From NCBI RefSeq assembly GCF_020404745.1, contig NZ_JAIZAP010000002.1:186001-250000 (forward strand): DNA of 64,000 bases, read 5' to 3'. The stretch's first letter is position 1. Every line of letters starts with the position of its first letter. Origin of the DNA: Aquibacillus saliphilus (GTDB lineage Bacteria > Bacillota > Bacilli > Bacillales > Amphibacillaceae). This document shows, in pieces, positions 19,303 to 28,102 of the stretch. Below the pieces are notes generated by a model. It did no database searches. It was not told where the DNA came from and saw nothing but the letters and a program-made list of their open reading frames with translations. The position numbers and the translations under genes were made by a program.

Positions 19303-19314
19303 TGGTGTTAATAA
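19303..19314 (+). promoter_or_regulatory. Operator half-site O2 (TGGTGTTAATAA)
   Basis: Exact reverse complement of O1; it abuts the RBS of the ROK gene 12 bp before the ATG. Binding here together with O1 would both loop the DNA and block early elongation. Confidence 0.6.
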
Positions 19315-19326
19315 GGTGGTTAATAA

Positions 19327-20484
19327 ATGCATATAAAAAATCAGGAAACGTTAAAGAAAGAGAATCAAAGTTTGGTGTTAGAGCTTATACTAAGCGAATC
19401 GCCGATTTCGCGCGCTGAAATAGCTAAAAGAACTAAAATGAGTCCTACGTCGGCTTCTCGAATTGTTGCATCACTGAAAGAATTAGGACTGATTAGAGAA
19501 GTGAGCCTTAGTAGTGATGGGTTGGGACGAAAAGCACTTTACTTTATTCCAGATGAAATGTCTGTCATTTCAATCGGTGCAGAGATAACACCGCATGATG
19601 TACATATTGGTTTTGTTGGTTTTAAAGGCAAGTTGATTGTAAAGGAAACAGTGAAATACAGTGATAACGATCCGCATGCGATGGCAAATCTATTATATCA
19701 AACAGTCGAAGATATGATTCACTCTAATGGATTAGGTAATAAAAAAATCGTTGGGATGTGTGTAGGGCTACCAGGCTTAATTGAACATAAAGTTGGCAAT
19801 GTTAGGTTATCGGCTCAATTTGATTGGCATGATGTACCTTTGGCTAAGATTTTTAGTGAAAAATTCGGCTTTGGGATATCTATTGATAATGCATTAAAAC
19901 TAAGAGCATTTGCTGAGTACAACCTGGATGAAGAGTTAGTTAATAAGAATATGGCAATGATTGGCTTTGGAACAGGTGTTGGATCAGCTTTAGTATTTGA
20001 TGGGGAAATCTATCGTGGTGAAAACAACTTTTCTGGTGAAATTGGACATTCTATAGTAGATCCGTATGGCATTGCATGTACATGTGGGAATATTGGTTGC
20101 TTGCAAACGTACATTTCAGAGCGGTTTTTGTTAGATGAAGCTTCAAAGTGTAGTGACATTACTACGATGGATGAGTTAGTTGAAGCGTACCTGGGTGAAG
20201 AAAAGTGGGCTGTTAATATTCTTAATAAAGCAATTACTTATGCCGCAATTACAATAAACAATGTTATTTGTGTAAATAATCCTAATGCGGTTGTGTTGTC
20301 TGGTAAATTCATTGTCAATTATTCAGTGATTCGTGAGAAAATCATAGCTAAATATCAGGAACTACTTTGGTCACCGATTGAAAACACCTTTGACTTGAAG
20401 GTAACTAGGCTAGGTTCTGAAGGAACTATTCTTGGTGCAGCTTTAAGCGTACAACGTTATTTTGTGAAAAATTTAGATGTCTAG
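19327..20484 (+). CDS. ROK-family transcriptional regulator (NagC/XylR type)
   Basis: 385 aa. N-terminal winged HTH (SRAEIAKRTKMSPTSASRIV) followed by a ROK sugar-kinase-like domain with the ATP-fold GTGVGSALVFDGEIYRGENN, the GEIGHSIVDP motif and the zinc motif CTCGNIGCLQTYIS. Such proteins are usually repressors released by a sugar or sugar phosphate. It is the first gene of the operon and its promoter carries the paired operator sites, so autoregulation is likely. RBS AAGGTGG. The next gene begins 15 nt after the stop. Confidence 0.94.
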   Translation: MHIKNQETLKKENQSLVLELILSESPISRAEIAKRTKMSPTSASRIVASLKELGLIREVSLSSDGLGRKALYFIPDEMSVISIGAEITPHDVHIGFVGFKGKLIVKETVKYSDNDPHAMANLLYQTVEDMIHSNGLGNKKIVGMCVGLPGLIEHKVGNVRLSAQFDWHDVPLAKIFSEKFGFGISIDNALKLRAFAEYNLDEELVNKNMAMIGFGTGVGSALVFDGEIYRGENNFSGEIGHSIVDPYGIACTCGNIGCLQTYISERFLLDEASKCSDITTMDELVEAYLGEEKWAVNILNKAITYAAITINNVICVNNPNAVVLSGKFIVNYSVIREKIIAKYQELLWSPIENTFDLKVTRLGSEGTILGAALSVQRYFVKNLDV

Positions 20485-20499
20485 TAAGGAGGATAATAA

Positions 20500-21492
20500 T
20501 TGACTAATCCAATAATTGCAAAAGAATTTAGAAATGGATACTTAGAGAATACACACCATGGGATTATATGTGTGATCGATGAGAATAAAGATGTTATCTA
20601 TTCAAAAGGATCTATGGACCAATCTGTCTTCTATCGATCAGCATTGAAACCTATCCAAGCAATTCCGATATTTTCTACTGATATTGTAAAAAAATATCAA
20701 CTGACCGAAGAAGAGAGCGCTTTATTCGCTGCATCACAGAGAGGCGAAGTTTATCATGAAAAAGCATTAATTAGTCTAGTTGAAAAATTAGGAATTCAAG
20801 AAGATTCCCTTATATGTAATCAAAGCTATCCCTTAAATGAGCAACCGAAAGAACAATATATTGCTGATCATAAATGTAAAAGAAAGTTACTTCATAATTG
20901 TGCTGGTAAGCATCTGGGATTCTTGGCGTATGCCAGAGAAAGCGGTTACAGTATGGAGGATTATTATGATCCATCCCATCCTCTACAACAAGAAATTTTA
21001 AACCACGTTGCTATGTTAGCGGAAATTCCTGTTGAACAAGTTGTTACTGGGATTGATGGGTGCGGTGTCCCTGTCCATGCTGTGCCAATAAGGGAGATGG
21101 CTAAATCGTATCTAAAATTCGCTGTCCCTGATTTAATCGAAGATGTAAGTTTGAAGGACGCGGTAGAAAAGGTTGCCCATGTTATGAATCAGCAACCAAA
21201 TATCATTGCATCCCATCATTTTATCTGTTCTGCACTACTTAAGGATAATAACATTATTGCCAAGGGGGGTGCTCAAGGTGTTTACTGCTTAGCATTGAAG
21301 AAAGAAAAAATCAGTATCGCTCTAAAAGTGTTAAGTGGGACTGAAAATTTATGGCCTTTACTAGTTGCAGAACTATTAGTAATGCTGAATTATAGCAACC
21401 AGAATACTATTGAGAGATTACTTGAAATTAAGTCTCTTAATATCACAAATGACAATGGAAAAGTTATAGGGAATACAAAGATATATTTATAG
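20500..21492 (+). CDS. L-asparaginase, ReAV / COG4448 family
   Basis: 330 aa, TTG start after AAGGAGG. Belongs to the asparaginase_II family (PF06089), unrelated to the E. coli enzymes and fold-related to serine beta-lactamases. The residues known from Rhizobium etli ReAV are all present: Ser47 and Lys50 (YRSALKP), Cys134 and Lys137 (NCAGKH), Asp186 (GIDGCGVP), Cys243 (FICSALL) and Lys255 (AKGGAQG). It should hydrolyse Asn, or possibly an N-substituted Asn, to Asp. Being between a sugar-type regulator and a sugar importer is unusual and suggests a glycosylated asparagine as substrate; that part is inference. Confidence 0.88.
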   Translation: MTNPIIAKEFRNGYLENTHHGIICVIDENKDVIYSKGSMDQSVFYRSALKPIQAIPIFSTDIVKKYQLTEEESALFAASQRGEVYHEKALISLVEKLGIQEDSLICNQSYPLNEQPKEQYIADHKCKRKLLHNCAGKHLGFLAYARESGYSMEDYYDPSHPLQQEILNHVAMLAEIPVEQVVTGIDGCGVPVHAVPIREMAKSYLKFAVPDLIEDVSLKDAVEKVAHVMNQQPNIIASHHFICSALLKDNNIIAKGGAQGVYCLALKKEKISIALKVLSGTENLWPLLVAELLVMLNYSNQNTIERLLEIKSLNITNDNGKVIGNTKIYL

Positions 21493-21503
21493 GAGGGGTT
21501 AAT

Positions 21504-22847
21504 TTGAAAAAAATTTTGTTTTTAGCACTCTTGTTAGGATTGTTTTTGGTAGGTTGTTCTGGTGCTGATGATACGAATGGTGAAGTTAGTGAAGACAGTA
21601 ATGATATAAATAATGAAGATAGTGATAATGAAGATGTTGAAATTCGTTTATTGACACGAATGGCGGGATCGTCTACACAGGTGGAGATTTTCAATGACAT
21701 TATTACAAAATTTGAGGAAGATCATCCTAATGTAACCGTAATTGATGAATCTCAAGGGGATGAATCGGCATTTAATAATAAATTAAAAGCTGACTTAGCA
21801 TCGGGAACTGTAGCTAACATCTTTAGAATCCAGGGTGTTGCAGGACTAGGGGAATATATTGATAGTGGGATTCTAATGAATATGGATACAACCTTAGAAG
21901 AAAACTCAGAGTGGGCAGAGGGATTTACAGAGGGTGCATTAAAATATTATCAAGTTCCTGGTTATGAAGGGACATATGGTATCCCAATGGAATCTGGATT
22001 GATTGGATTGTATTATAATGAGGCATTGTTGAAAGAAGCAGGTATAAATGAGTTTCCGGAAACTTACAGTGATTTACTAGTTGCTATCGATAAACTAAAT
22101 GCAAAGGAGATTACACCAATTTCTTTAGGTGCAGGTAGTAATTATATGGCTGGTCACTTGCATAATCAAATTTTTTATAAATGGTTAGGTACAGATGCTG
22201 CCAAAGCATTGGGAGTTAGAGATAAAAAGTGGACAGATGATGATGTTGTTGAAACTTTAGATGTCTTTCAAGAGTTAATAGATGTTGGGGCATTCGATCC
22301 TGATGCCGCTGGGTTAAATGATGAGATAGCATTAGCTGAATTTTTAGAAGGTAAAGCAGCGATGATTATTACGGGGCCGTGGAATATTAGTCGAATGTCT
22401 GATCCTGAGGAAACAGAATTCTCAGATAGTTATAAAGTAGCAAAGTTTCCGTATTTTGAGGAAAAACCAGAATTTAAAGATGAAGATATGCAAGTATTAA
22501 GTCCTTATATGGTGAACGGTCAGTTGGAAGGAAAGGAAAAAGAGTTAACGATTGAATTGTTGAAGGCGTTAACAAGTGCCGAGGCATCTAAACGATTTGC
22601 AGAGGAAGCTCAGTTCCTAATTCCAAGGACTGATTATGAAATTGATGAATCAACTGTGCCAGAATTATTCTTAACAAGTATGGAGCTTGGTTCAACTTCA
22701 ACTGGGATAGCAGTTGATACATTTGACTTTGATCCGGTAGCTTCTATGCAAGATCGTACGAGAAACTCTATTGTAAGTTTATTTATTAATGCATCTCCGG
22801 AGGAAGCAGCTAAAGAAATACAAGCAGAAATTGATAAATCAGAATAA
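21504..22847 (+). CDS. ABC transporter sugar-binding lipoprotein (CUT1 family)
   Basis: 447 aa, TTG start, RBS AGGAGGG. Signal peptide with lipobox LVGC, then an acidic linker, then an extracellular solute-binding protein family 1 fold: TRMAGSSTQVEIFNDI, GIPMESGLIGLYYNEALLKEAGI, GKAAMIITGPWNIS. It delivers an oligosaccharide or related solute to the two permeases downstream. It starts 11 nt after the asparaginase stop. A hairpin after its stop probably keeps its message in excess over the permeases. Confidence 0.92.
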   Translation: MKKILFLALLLGLFLVGCSGADDTNGEVSEDSNDINNEDSDNEDVEIRLLTRMAGSSTQVEIFNDIITKFEEDHPNVTVIDESQGDESAFNNKLKADLASGTVANIFRIQGVAGLGEYIDSGILMNMDTTLEENSEWAEGFTEGALKYYQVPGYEGTYGIPMESGLIGLYYNEALLKEAGINEFPETYSDLLVAIDKLNAKEITPISLGAGSNYMAGHLHNQIFYKWLGTDAAKALGVRDKKWTDDDVVETLDVFQELIDVGAFDPDAAGLNDEIALAEFLEGKAAMIITGPWNISRMSDPEETEFSDSYKVAKFPYFEEKPEFKDEDMQVLSPYMVNGQLEGKEKELTIELLKALTSAEASKRFAEEAQFLIPRTDYEIDESTVPELFLTSMELGSTSTGIAVDTFDFDPVASMQDRTRNSIVSLFINASPEEAAKEIQAEIDKSE

Positions 22848-22856
22848 TTAAATAGA

Positions 22857-22907
22857 AAAGTCTTTCCCATTTGGGATAAATAATCTAATGGGAAAGACGA
22901 TTTTTTA
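22857..22907 (+). terminator. Intercistronic hairpin / partial terminator
   Basis: AGTCTTTCCCATT pairs with AATGGGAAAGACG-like sequence around a 16-nt loop and is followed by ATTTTTTAT. Its place between binding protein and permeases is the usual one for differential expression in ABC operons. Confidence 0.75.
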
Positions 22908-22927
22908 TAAAGTTAAGAGGGGATAAA

Positions 22928-23815
22928 ATGTATGTAAAGCGTAAATCGGAAAGATTCAAAGTATTTTCTTTTGCCTTACCCGCCTTGTTGATTTACATCA
23001 TTTTTTTAGTTATTCCAATAGTAGGTGCTGTTTATTTTTCATTAGTAGAGTGGAATGGAATCAAGGGTTCACCGCTCGAATTCGTAGGTTTACAAAACTA
23101 TTTTGATGTCATTGCTGATCCTGATTTTAGGATTTCTTTAATGAACTTATTAAGTTTAGTATTTTTTAGTGTGCTTTTTCATACACCTATTGCTTTATTA
23201 TTAGCTGTATCATTAAATACTAAGTTTAAAGGGTATCGTTTTTTTAAAGTAATTTACTTTGTACCAACTATTTTCCCACTAACAGCCATAGGGTTATTAT
23301 GGTATTTCATATTCATGCCAAACGGATCACTAAATAGTTTTCTAGATTTAATTGGATTATCAGAATTTGCAACAGGATGGTTAATTAATCCTTCTACAGC
23401 GATGGGAACGGTCATCTTTGTAAATATATGGGCTGGTATAGGGTATTACATGGTTATTTTATTAGCAGGTTTAACCACAATTCCAGACGAATTATACGAG
23501 GCAGCAAAAATAGATGGTGCAACGCCTGTGAAACAATTTCTTCACATCACTATCCCAATGTTGAAACCGATTATTACTCTGTGTATCCTAATGGATATCA
23601 TTGGTACCGTAAAGGTATTTGACCTAATCTTTGTTATGACTGAGGGTGGTCCTAATGGTCTAACTAATCTTCCGACTACACTCATGTATTATGAAGCTTT
23701 TAGGTATAATAACTTTGGTTTTGGTAGTGCTATTGGAGTTATTATTCTCCTTATTGCCCTTGTATTAACCATTGGTAGTGAATCCATTATGAATCGTAAA
23801 CGAAAATCTGAGTAG
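22928..23815 (+). CDS. Carbohydrate ABC transporter permease 1 (MalF/UgpA type)
   Basis: 295 aa, six membrane helices. The inner-membrane EAA loop is ELYEAAKIDGATPVKQFLHI, the docking site for the ATPase. RBS AGAGGGG. No nucleotide-binding subunit is encoded in the operon, so a shared MsmX/UgpC-like ATPase elsewhere must energise it, which is common for CUT1 importers of Firmicutes. Confidence 0.93.
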   Translation: MYVKRKSERFKVFSFALPALLIYIIFLVIPIVGAVYFSLVEWNGIKGSPLEFVGLQNYFDVIADPDFRISLMNLLSLVFFSVLFHTPIALLLAVSLNTKFKGYRFFKVIYFVPTIFPLTAIGLLWYFIFMPNGSLNSFLDLIGLSEFATGWLINPSTAMGTVIFVNIWAGIGYYMVILLAGLTTIPDELYEAAKIDGATPVKQFLHITIPMLKPIITLCILMDIIGTVKVFDLIFVMTEGGPNGLTNLPTTLMYYEAFRYNNFGFGSAIGVIILLIALVLTIGSESIMNRKRKSE

Positions 23816-23840
23816 TTTCTGTAGGAGGAGGTAGAAAAGG

Positions 23841-24653
23841 GTGAATAAAAAAGTATTACTTATCTTCACCATCGTAATGGCTTTGGTGTTTATTGGTCCA
23901 ATGTTGTTTACTATTATTTCATCTTTAAAAGAAAATCGTGAAATTTTCAGTTCACCATTTAGCTTGCCAGAAGTGTTCAAATTTGAGAACTATGTATTTG
24001 CATGGAAAGAAGCCAATATGGGGAGATACATACTAAATAGTATTATTATTTCATCATCTACTGTTATCGTAGCAGCATTAGTAGGTTCTATGGCTTCTTT
24101 TGTTATTGCTAGATTTAATTTTAAGATTAATAAATATTTACTATTGTTCTTTTTACTAGGAATGATGATACCGATGCATTCAGTTTTAGTTCCAGTCGCA
24201 TACGTAATAGGAGTCTTAGGGCTAAAAAATAATTTAGTTGCATTAGTTTTAATATATGTTGCATTCTTACTGCCCTTTACGATCATTGTTCTTACTAGAT
24301 TTATGAAAAGTGTTAGTCCATCACTAGAAGAAGCTGCAATTATGGACGGAGCTTCTTATTTTCAAGTGTACTATAAAATCATGTTACCAATGACGGTACC
24401 TGCGATATCAACTGTGTCTATTTTTAATTTTCTTGCATCATGGAATGATATTTTATTTCCATTAATGTTTATTAATGATGATCGACTAAAGCCTGTAGCT
24501 CTAGGATTATTAAATTTCAGTGGAGAAAGAGCCTCTGAATATGGTCCTTTGATGGCTGCAATTACAATCGTTATATTAATTCCGTTAATCGTCTATTTAT
24601 TGTTCCAAGAAAAGGTAGAGAGTGGCTTGGCTGCTGGTTCTGTGAAAGGCTAA
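23841..24653 (+). CDS. Carbohydrate ABC transporter permease 2 (MalG/UgpE type)
   Basis: 270 aa, six membrane helices, GTG start after GGAGGAGG. EAA loop SLEEAAIMDGASYFQVYYKI. The C-terminus VESGLAAGSVKG is the standard ending of the MalG class. Partner of the preceding permease, 25 nt downstream of it. Confidence 0.93.
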   Translation: MNKKVLLIFTIVMALVFIGPMLFTIISSLKENREIFSSPFSLPEVFKFENYVFAWKEANMGRYILNSIIISSSTVIVAALVGSMASFVIARFNFKINKYLLLFFLLGMMIPMHSVLVPVAYVIGVLGLKNNLVALVLIYVAFLLPFTIIVLTRFMKSVSPSLEEAAIMDGASYFQVYYKIMLPMTVPAISTVSIFNFLASWNDILFPLMFINDDRLKPVALGLLNFSGERASEYGPLMAAITIVILIPLIVYLLFQEKVESGLAAGSVKG

Positions 24654-24677
24654 TTTAATTTATAGGGGATGAAGATT

Positions 24678-26681
24678 TTGAGTAATGTAAGCTATCGACA
24701 AGTACATTTAGATTTTCATACAAGCGAATATATTCCAGATGTTGCTAATGGGTTTGATGGGGAGGAGTTTGCTGAAACCTTGTTAGCAGCATATGTGGAT
24801 TCGGTGACTTGCTTTGCAAGATGTCACCATGGATGGCTTTATTATCCTTCCAAAAATAGACCCGACTTAATCCATCCAAATATAAAAAATAGAGAGTTAT
24901 TGTTAGAACAAATAAATGCTTGCCATCAAAAAGATATCAAAGTTCCTATTTACACAACGGTTCAGTGGGATGCTTATATAGCTAGAGAATTCCCCGAATG
25001 GCTCTCAATCGATGAGAGTGGTAAGTATATTAATACACAAAATGTACCAGAGCCACATTTCTATTATACTATCTGTTTGAATAGTGATTATAGAACTTAT
25101 TTTAAAGAGCATCTTCAAGACATTATTGATGTAGTAGAAATTAATAATATTGATGGATTCTTTTTGGACATTTTATTCGAAGTAGATTGTCATTGTGATC
25201 GGTGTATAAACAAAATGCAAGAGCTAGACTTTAATGTCAATTCTCTAAATGAGCGTATGAAGTATGCTACTTACATGCTTAATGAGTTTAAAAAGGAGAT
25301 TAGTGAATTTATTAAAGAAAGGGTTCCGCATGCTGGAATCTTTTACAATAGCTCGCATGTAGGCCCAAAAATTAAACCAAGCCTGAACGATTATACTCAT
25401 CTTGAATTAGAATCACTTCCGAGTGGGGGATGGGGATATGATCATTTTCCGTCCACGGTACGTTATGCTAGGAAGCTGGGGAAAGAAATAATAGGGATGA
25501 CAGGAAAATTTCACACTTATTGGGGTGATTTTCATTCCTTGAAAAATAAAGCGGCTTTAGAATTTGAGTGCTTCAACATGATTGCTTCAGGTGCTGGAAG
25601 TTCGATAGGGGATCAATTACACCCTAGTGGAAAGTTATCACCTGGCTCTTATCAACTGATAGGTTCTGTATATGAGCGTATCTCAAAGATGGAAGATTAT
25701 TGTAGAGATTCTACATGTCTAACAGAGATTGCAGTTCTGACTCCTGAAGAACAAACAATGGAAAAAGGAGGAAACTTAGGGGTTGATCCTTCGTTAATTG
25801 GTGCGGTAAGACTATTACAAGAACTATCCTATCAATTTGATATTATTGATAGCAATATGGTTTTTGAAGATTATAAATTAATCATTTTACCGGATCATAT
25901 TCAATATTCGAAGGAGTTAGAAAATAAGTTGCTTCAATACACATCAAGTGGAGGTAAGGTAATCGCTACTCATAAATCTTTAGCAAAGGACAATGAAAGC
26001 GAAAATAAGCTTTTTGGTATAAATTGGCTCGGTGAATCCTATTTTGATCGAGAATTTGTTTTGCCAAATGAAACTATTGGTAAGAATTTACATCCTGAAG
26101 AATACGTCATGTATAAAAAGGGGTCTAAAGTGGAAGCAACAAAAGCAGACGTACTTATGCATTCAGTACAACCTTATTTTAACCGTGAAGGGAAAACTTT
26201 CTGTTCCCATCAGCATTCACCGTCTTCCAAGCAACTTGGTCACCCTGCTGTAACTATGTTAGATCAAGTGATTTATTTCTCCCATCCAATATTTGATATT
26301 TATCGAAAAAATGCACCTTTTTGGTGTAAAGCAATGTTAAATGATGCAATAAAAATGGTATTAGATAAAAAATTGGTTGAACATAATGGACCAGCAACTT
26401 TAATAACTTCTTTGCAAGTAAATGAAAATAGAAATGCGAAAATGGTGCATCTATTGCACTACATTACTGAAAAGAAATCAGAGGATATTTATACAATTGA
26501 GGAAACAATACCTCTGTATCATTTAGATTTGAAAGTTCATGTAGGTGATATGACAGTGACACAATTAAAGTCTATCCCTACTACAAAAAAGATAGATTTT
26601 GACCAAAAGGGAGAGTATGTGACGTTTCAAATAGATAAACTAGATGGTCATATGCTAGTAGTTATGGAAGGAGAAAACTAG
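24678..26681 (+). CDS. GHL6-type glycoside hydrolase-like protein with beta-galactosidase trimerisation domain
   Basis: 667 aa. N-terminal TIM barrel like the hypothetical glycosyl hydrolase 6 family (PF14871): FAETLLAAYVDSVTCFARCH, then YTTVQWDAYIAREFPEWL, and the strand INNIDGFFLDILFEVDCHCD, where the Asp of FFLD is a candidate catalytic acid. The second part (about 380-570) resembles a beta-galactosidase trimerisation/GATase-like domain (KLIILPDHIQYSKELENKLL, GGKVIATHKS). No signal peptide, so it acts in the cytosol on an imported glycoside. The TTG at 24678 is preferred, since AGGGGATG is spaced for it and collides with the ATG at 24669. The exact sugar specificity cannot be read from sequence. 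Confidence 0.8.
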   Translation: MSNVSYRQVHLDFHTSEYIPDVANGFDGEEFAETLLAAYVDSVTCFARCHHGWLYYPSKNRPDLIHPNIKNRELLLEQINACHQKDIKVPIYTTVQWDAYIAREFPEWLSIDESGKYINTQNVPEPHFYYTICLNSDYRTYFKEHLQDIIDVVEINNIDGFFLDILFEVDCHCDRCINKMQELDFNVNSLNERMKYATYMLNEFKKEISEFIKERVPHAGIFYNSSHVGPKIKPSLNDYTHLELESLPSGGWGYDHFPSTVRYARKLGKEIIGMTGKFHTYWGDFHSLKNKAALEFECFNMIASGAGSSIGDQLHPSGKLSPGSYQLIGSVYERISKMEDYCRDSTCLTEIAVLTPEEQTMEKGGNLGVDPSLIGAVRLLQELSYQFDIIDSNMVFEDYKLIILPDHIQYSKELENKLLQYTSSGGKVIATHKSLAKDNESENKLFGINWLGESYFDREFVLPNETIGKNLHPEEYVMYKKGSKVEATKADVLMHSVQPYFNREGKTFCSHQHSPSSKQLGHPAVTMLDQVIYFSHPIFDIYRKNAPFWCKAMLNDAIKMVLDKKLVEHNGPATLITSLQVNENRNAKMVHLLHYITEKKSEDIYTIEETIPLYHLDLKVHVGDMTVTQLKSIPTTKKIDFDQKGEYVTFQIDKLDGHMLVVMEGEN

Positions 26682-26719
26682 TGCCATAACTATAAATAGT
26701 GTGAAACGAAGGTGTAATA

Positions 26720-28102
26720 ATGGAATCTAGCATTGTTTTTATAAAAGATGCAAAAGAAGCTACTAGCTGGTATTTGGTAGAAGATCAAGTTCTCTTTGGC
26801 GAAATATCACAAGTACAACTAAATGAAAAGTCATACTTACTGGTTGGTATAAAGCAAGAACAATTTACTGAAGATATTATTCGACATCTAGCTGGTAATA
26901 TTAGAAAGAAGTTGAATAAAAATGTTTTTAATAGAGTATATATTGACTTTCATCAGCTGTTTAATTCTATATCTAATTTGTCCACGGATAGAATATTATT
27001 ACTATTTTTCGAGGGGTGGTTTCTCTCGGGTTATCAATTCGCAAAATTCAAGTCGAAAAAACCACAACAAAATATAGAACTGGTTTTTGATCAAAAGTTT
27101 AATCACCATGCAGAGACAGCTCTTCGGCGGGCAGAATCTGTTTGTGTTGCTAGGGACCTTTGTAACGAACCGGCAAACCAGTTGACACCAGATTTGTATG
27201 CGAATAAGTTAGAAGAATTATTTGAAGGTAGCAAGGTGAATGTGTCATTCATTAAGGGTAAGGACCTAACTGACAGAGGATTTCACGCCACACAAAAGGT
27301 GGGTAAAGGAAGTATTAATAAACCGATTGTAGCTTTGCTTTCATTGCAAAATGGAAGTCAGAGGCATATTAGTTTAGTTGGAAAAGGAGTTACTTTTGAT
27401 TCTGGTGGTACAAACACAAAACAAGCTTCTAATATCGTGGATATGAAAATGGATATGGGAGGATCTGCAGCAGTAGTCGGAGCGATGAAGCTGTTAAATG
27501 ATCTAGATGTAAATGTAAATGTTACTACTATTATTCCAATAGTTACAAACGTATCAGGTGGGAAGGCGTATTTGCCATCTGATGTAATACAATACGCTAA
27601 TGGTTTGACAGTTGAAGTAGGAAACACAGATGCCGAAGGCCGACTTATTTTGGCTGATGGCCTTCTTTATGCTCAGTCAATAGGCGCGGATACCATCATA
27701 GATATTGCTACACTGACAGGAACTATCGGTCAAGCGTTAGGCCTAAAGTATGCAGGTTTGTTTTGTAACAAAATGGAAGACTTTGGAGTCTATCATAAAA
27801 TAGGAGAGCAATCGGGCGATCCTGTCTGGCCCATGCCATTAGAGAAAGATTACCAAATGTATTTGGAAAGTGAAACAGCGGATATTAGTAACGTTGGAAG
27901 TTGTAAGTTTGGAGGTGCAATTATAGCTGCTCAGTTTTTAAGTAATTTTATTGATAATCATAAAAAATGGATTCACATTGATATGGCTAATACAGTTAAA
28001 GCCTATAAGCTAAGTGGATACTACACTGCCGGTGCCACTGGCTTTGGTGTAAGGTTAATAGTGGATTTGATACAGAAGGAAGTTGAACAATATGTATATT
28101 GA
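26720..28102 (+). CDS. pepA: Leucyl aminopeptidase, M17 family
   Basis: 460-aa cytosolic di-metal exopeptidase. The M17 signature is complete: Lys and Asp in GKGVTFDSGG, Asp in KMDMGGSAAVV, and NTDAEGRLIL supplying Asp, Glu and the catalytic Arg; RDLCNEPANQLTP marks the linker. It removes N-terminal residues from peptides. In this operon a plausible role is trimming the peptide part of an imported glycopeptide. RBS GAAGGTG. The stop overlaps the next gene. Confidence 0.92.
   Translation: MESSIVFIKDAKEATSWYLVEDQVLFGEISQVQLNEKSYLLVGIKQEQFTEDIIRHLAGNIRKKLNKNVFNRVYIDFHQLFNSISNLSTDRILLLFFEGWFLSGYQFAKFKSKKPQQNIELVFDQKFNHHAETALRRAESVCVARDLCNEPANQLTPDLYANKLEELFEGSKVNVSFIKGKDLTDRGFHATQKVGKGSINKPIVALLSLQNGSQRHISLVGKGVTFDSGGTNTKQASNIVDMKMDMGGSAAVVGAMKLLNDLDVNVNVTTIIPIVTNVSGGKAYLPSDVIQYANGLTVEVGNTDAEGRLILADGLLYAQSIGADTIIDIATLTGTIGQALGLKYAGLFCNKMEDFGVYHKIGEQSGDPVWPMPLEKDYQMYLESETADISNVGSCKFGGAIIAAQFLSNFIDNHKKWIHIDMANTVKAYKLSGYYTAGATGFGVRLIVDLIQKEVEQYVY

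Noticed and set aside
20500-26681. Fructose-asparagine (fra) utilisation pathway
   Set aside because: An asparaginase and a regulator are present, but no FraB deglycase or FraD kinase, and the transporter is CUT1 type.
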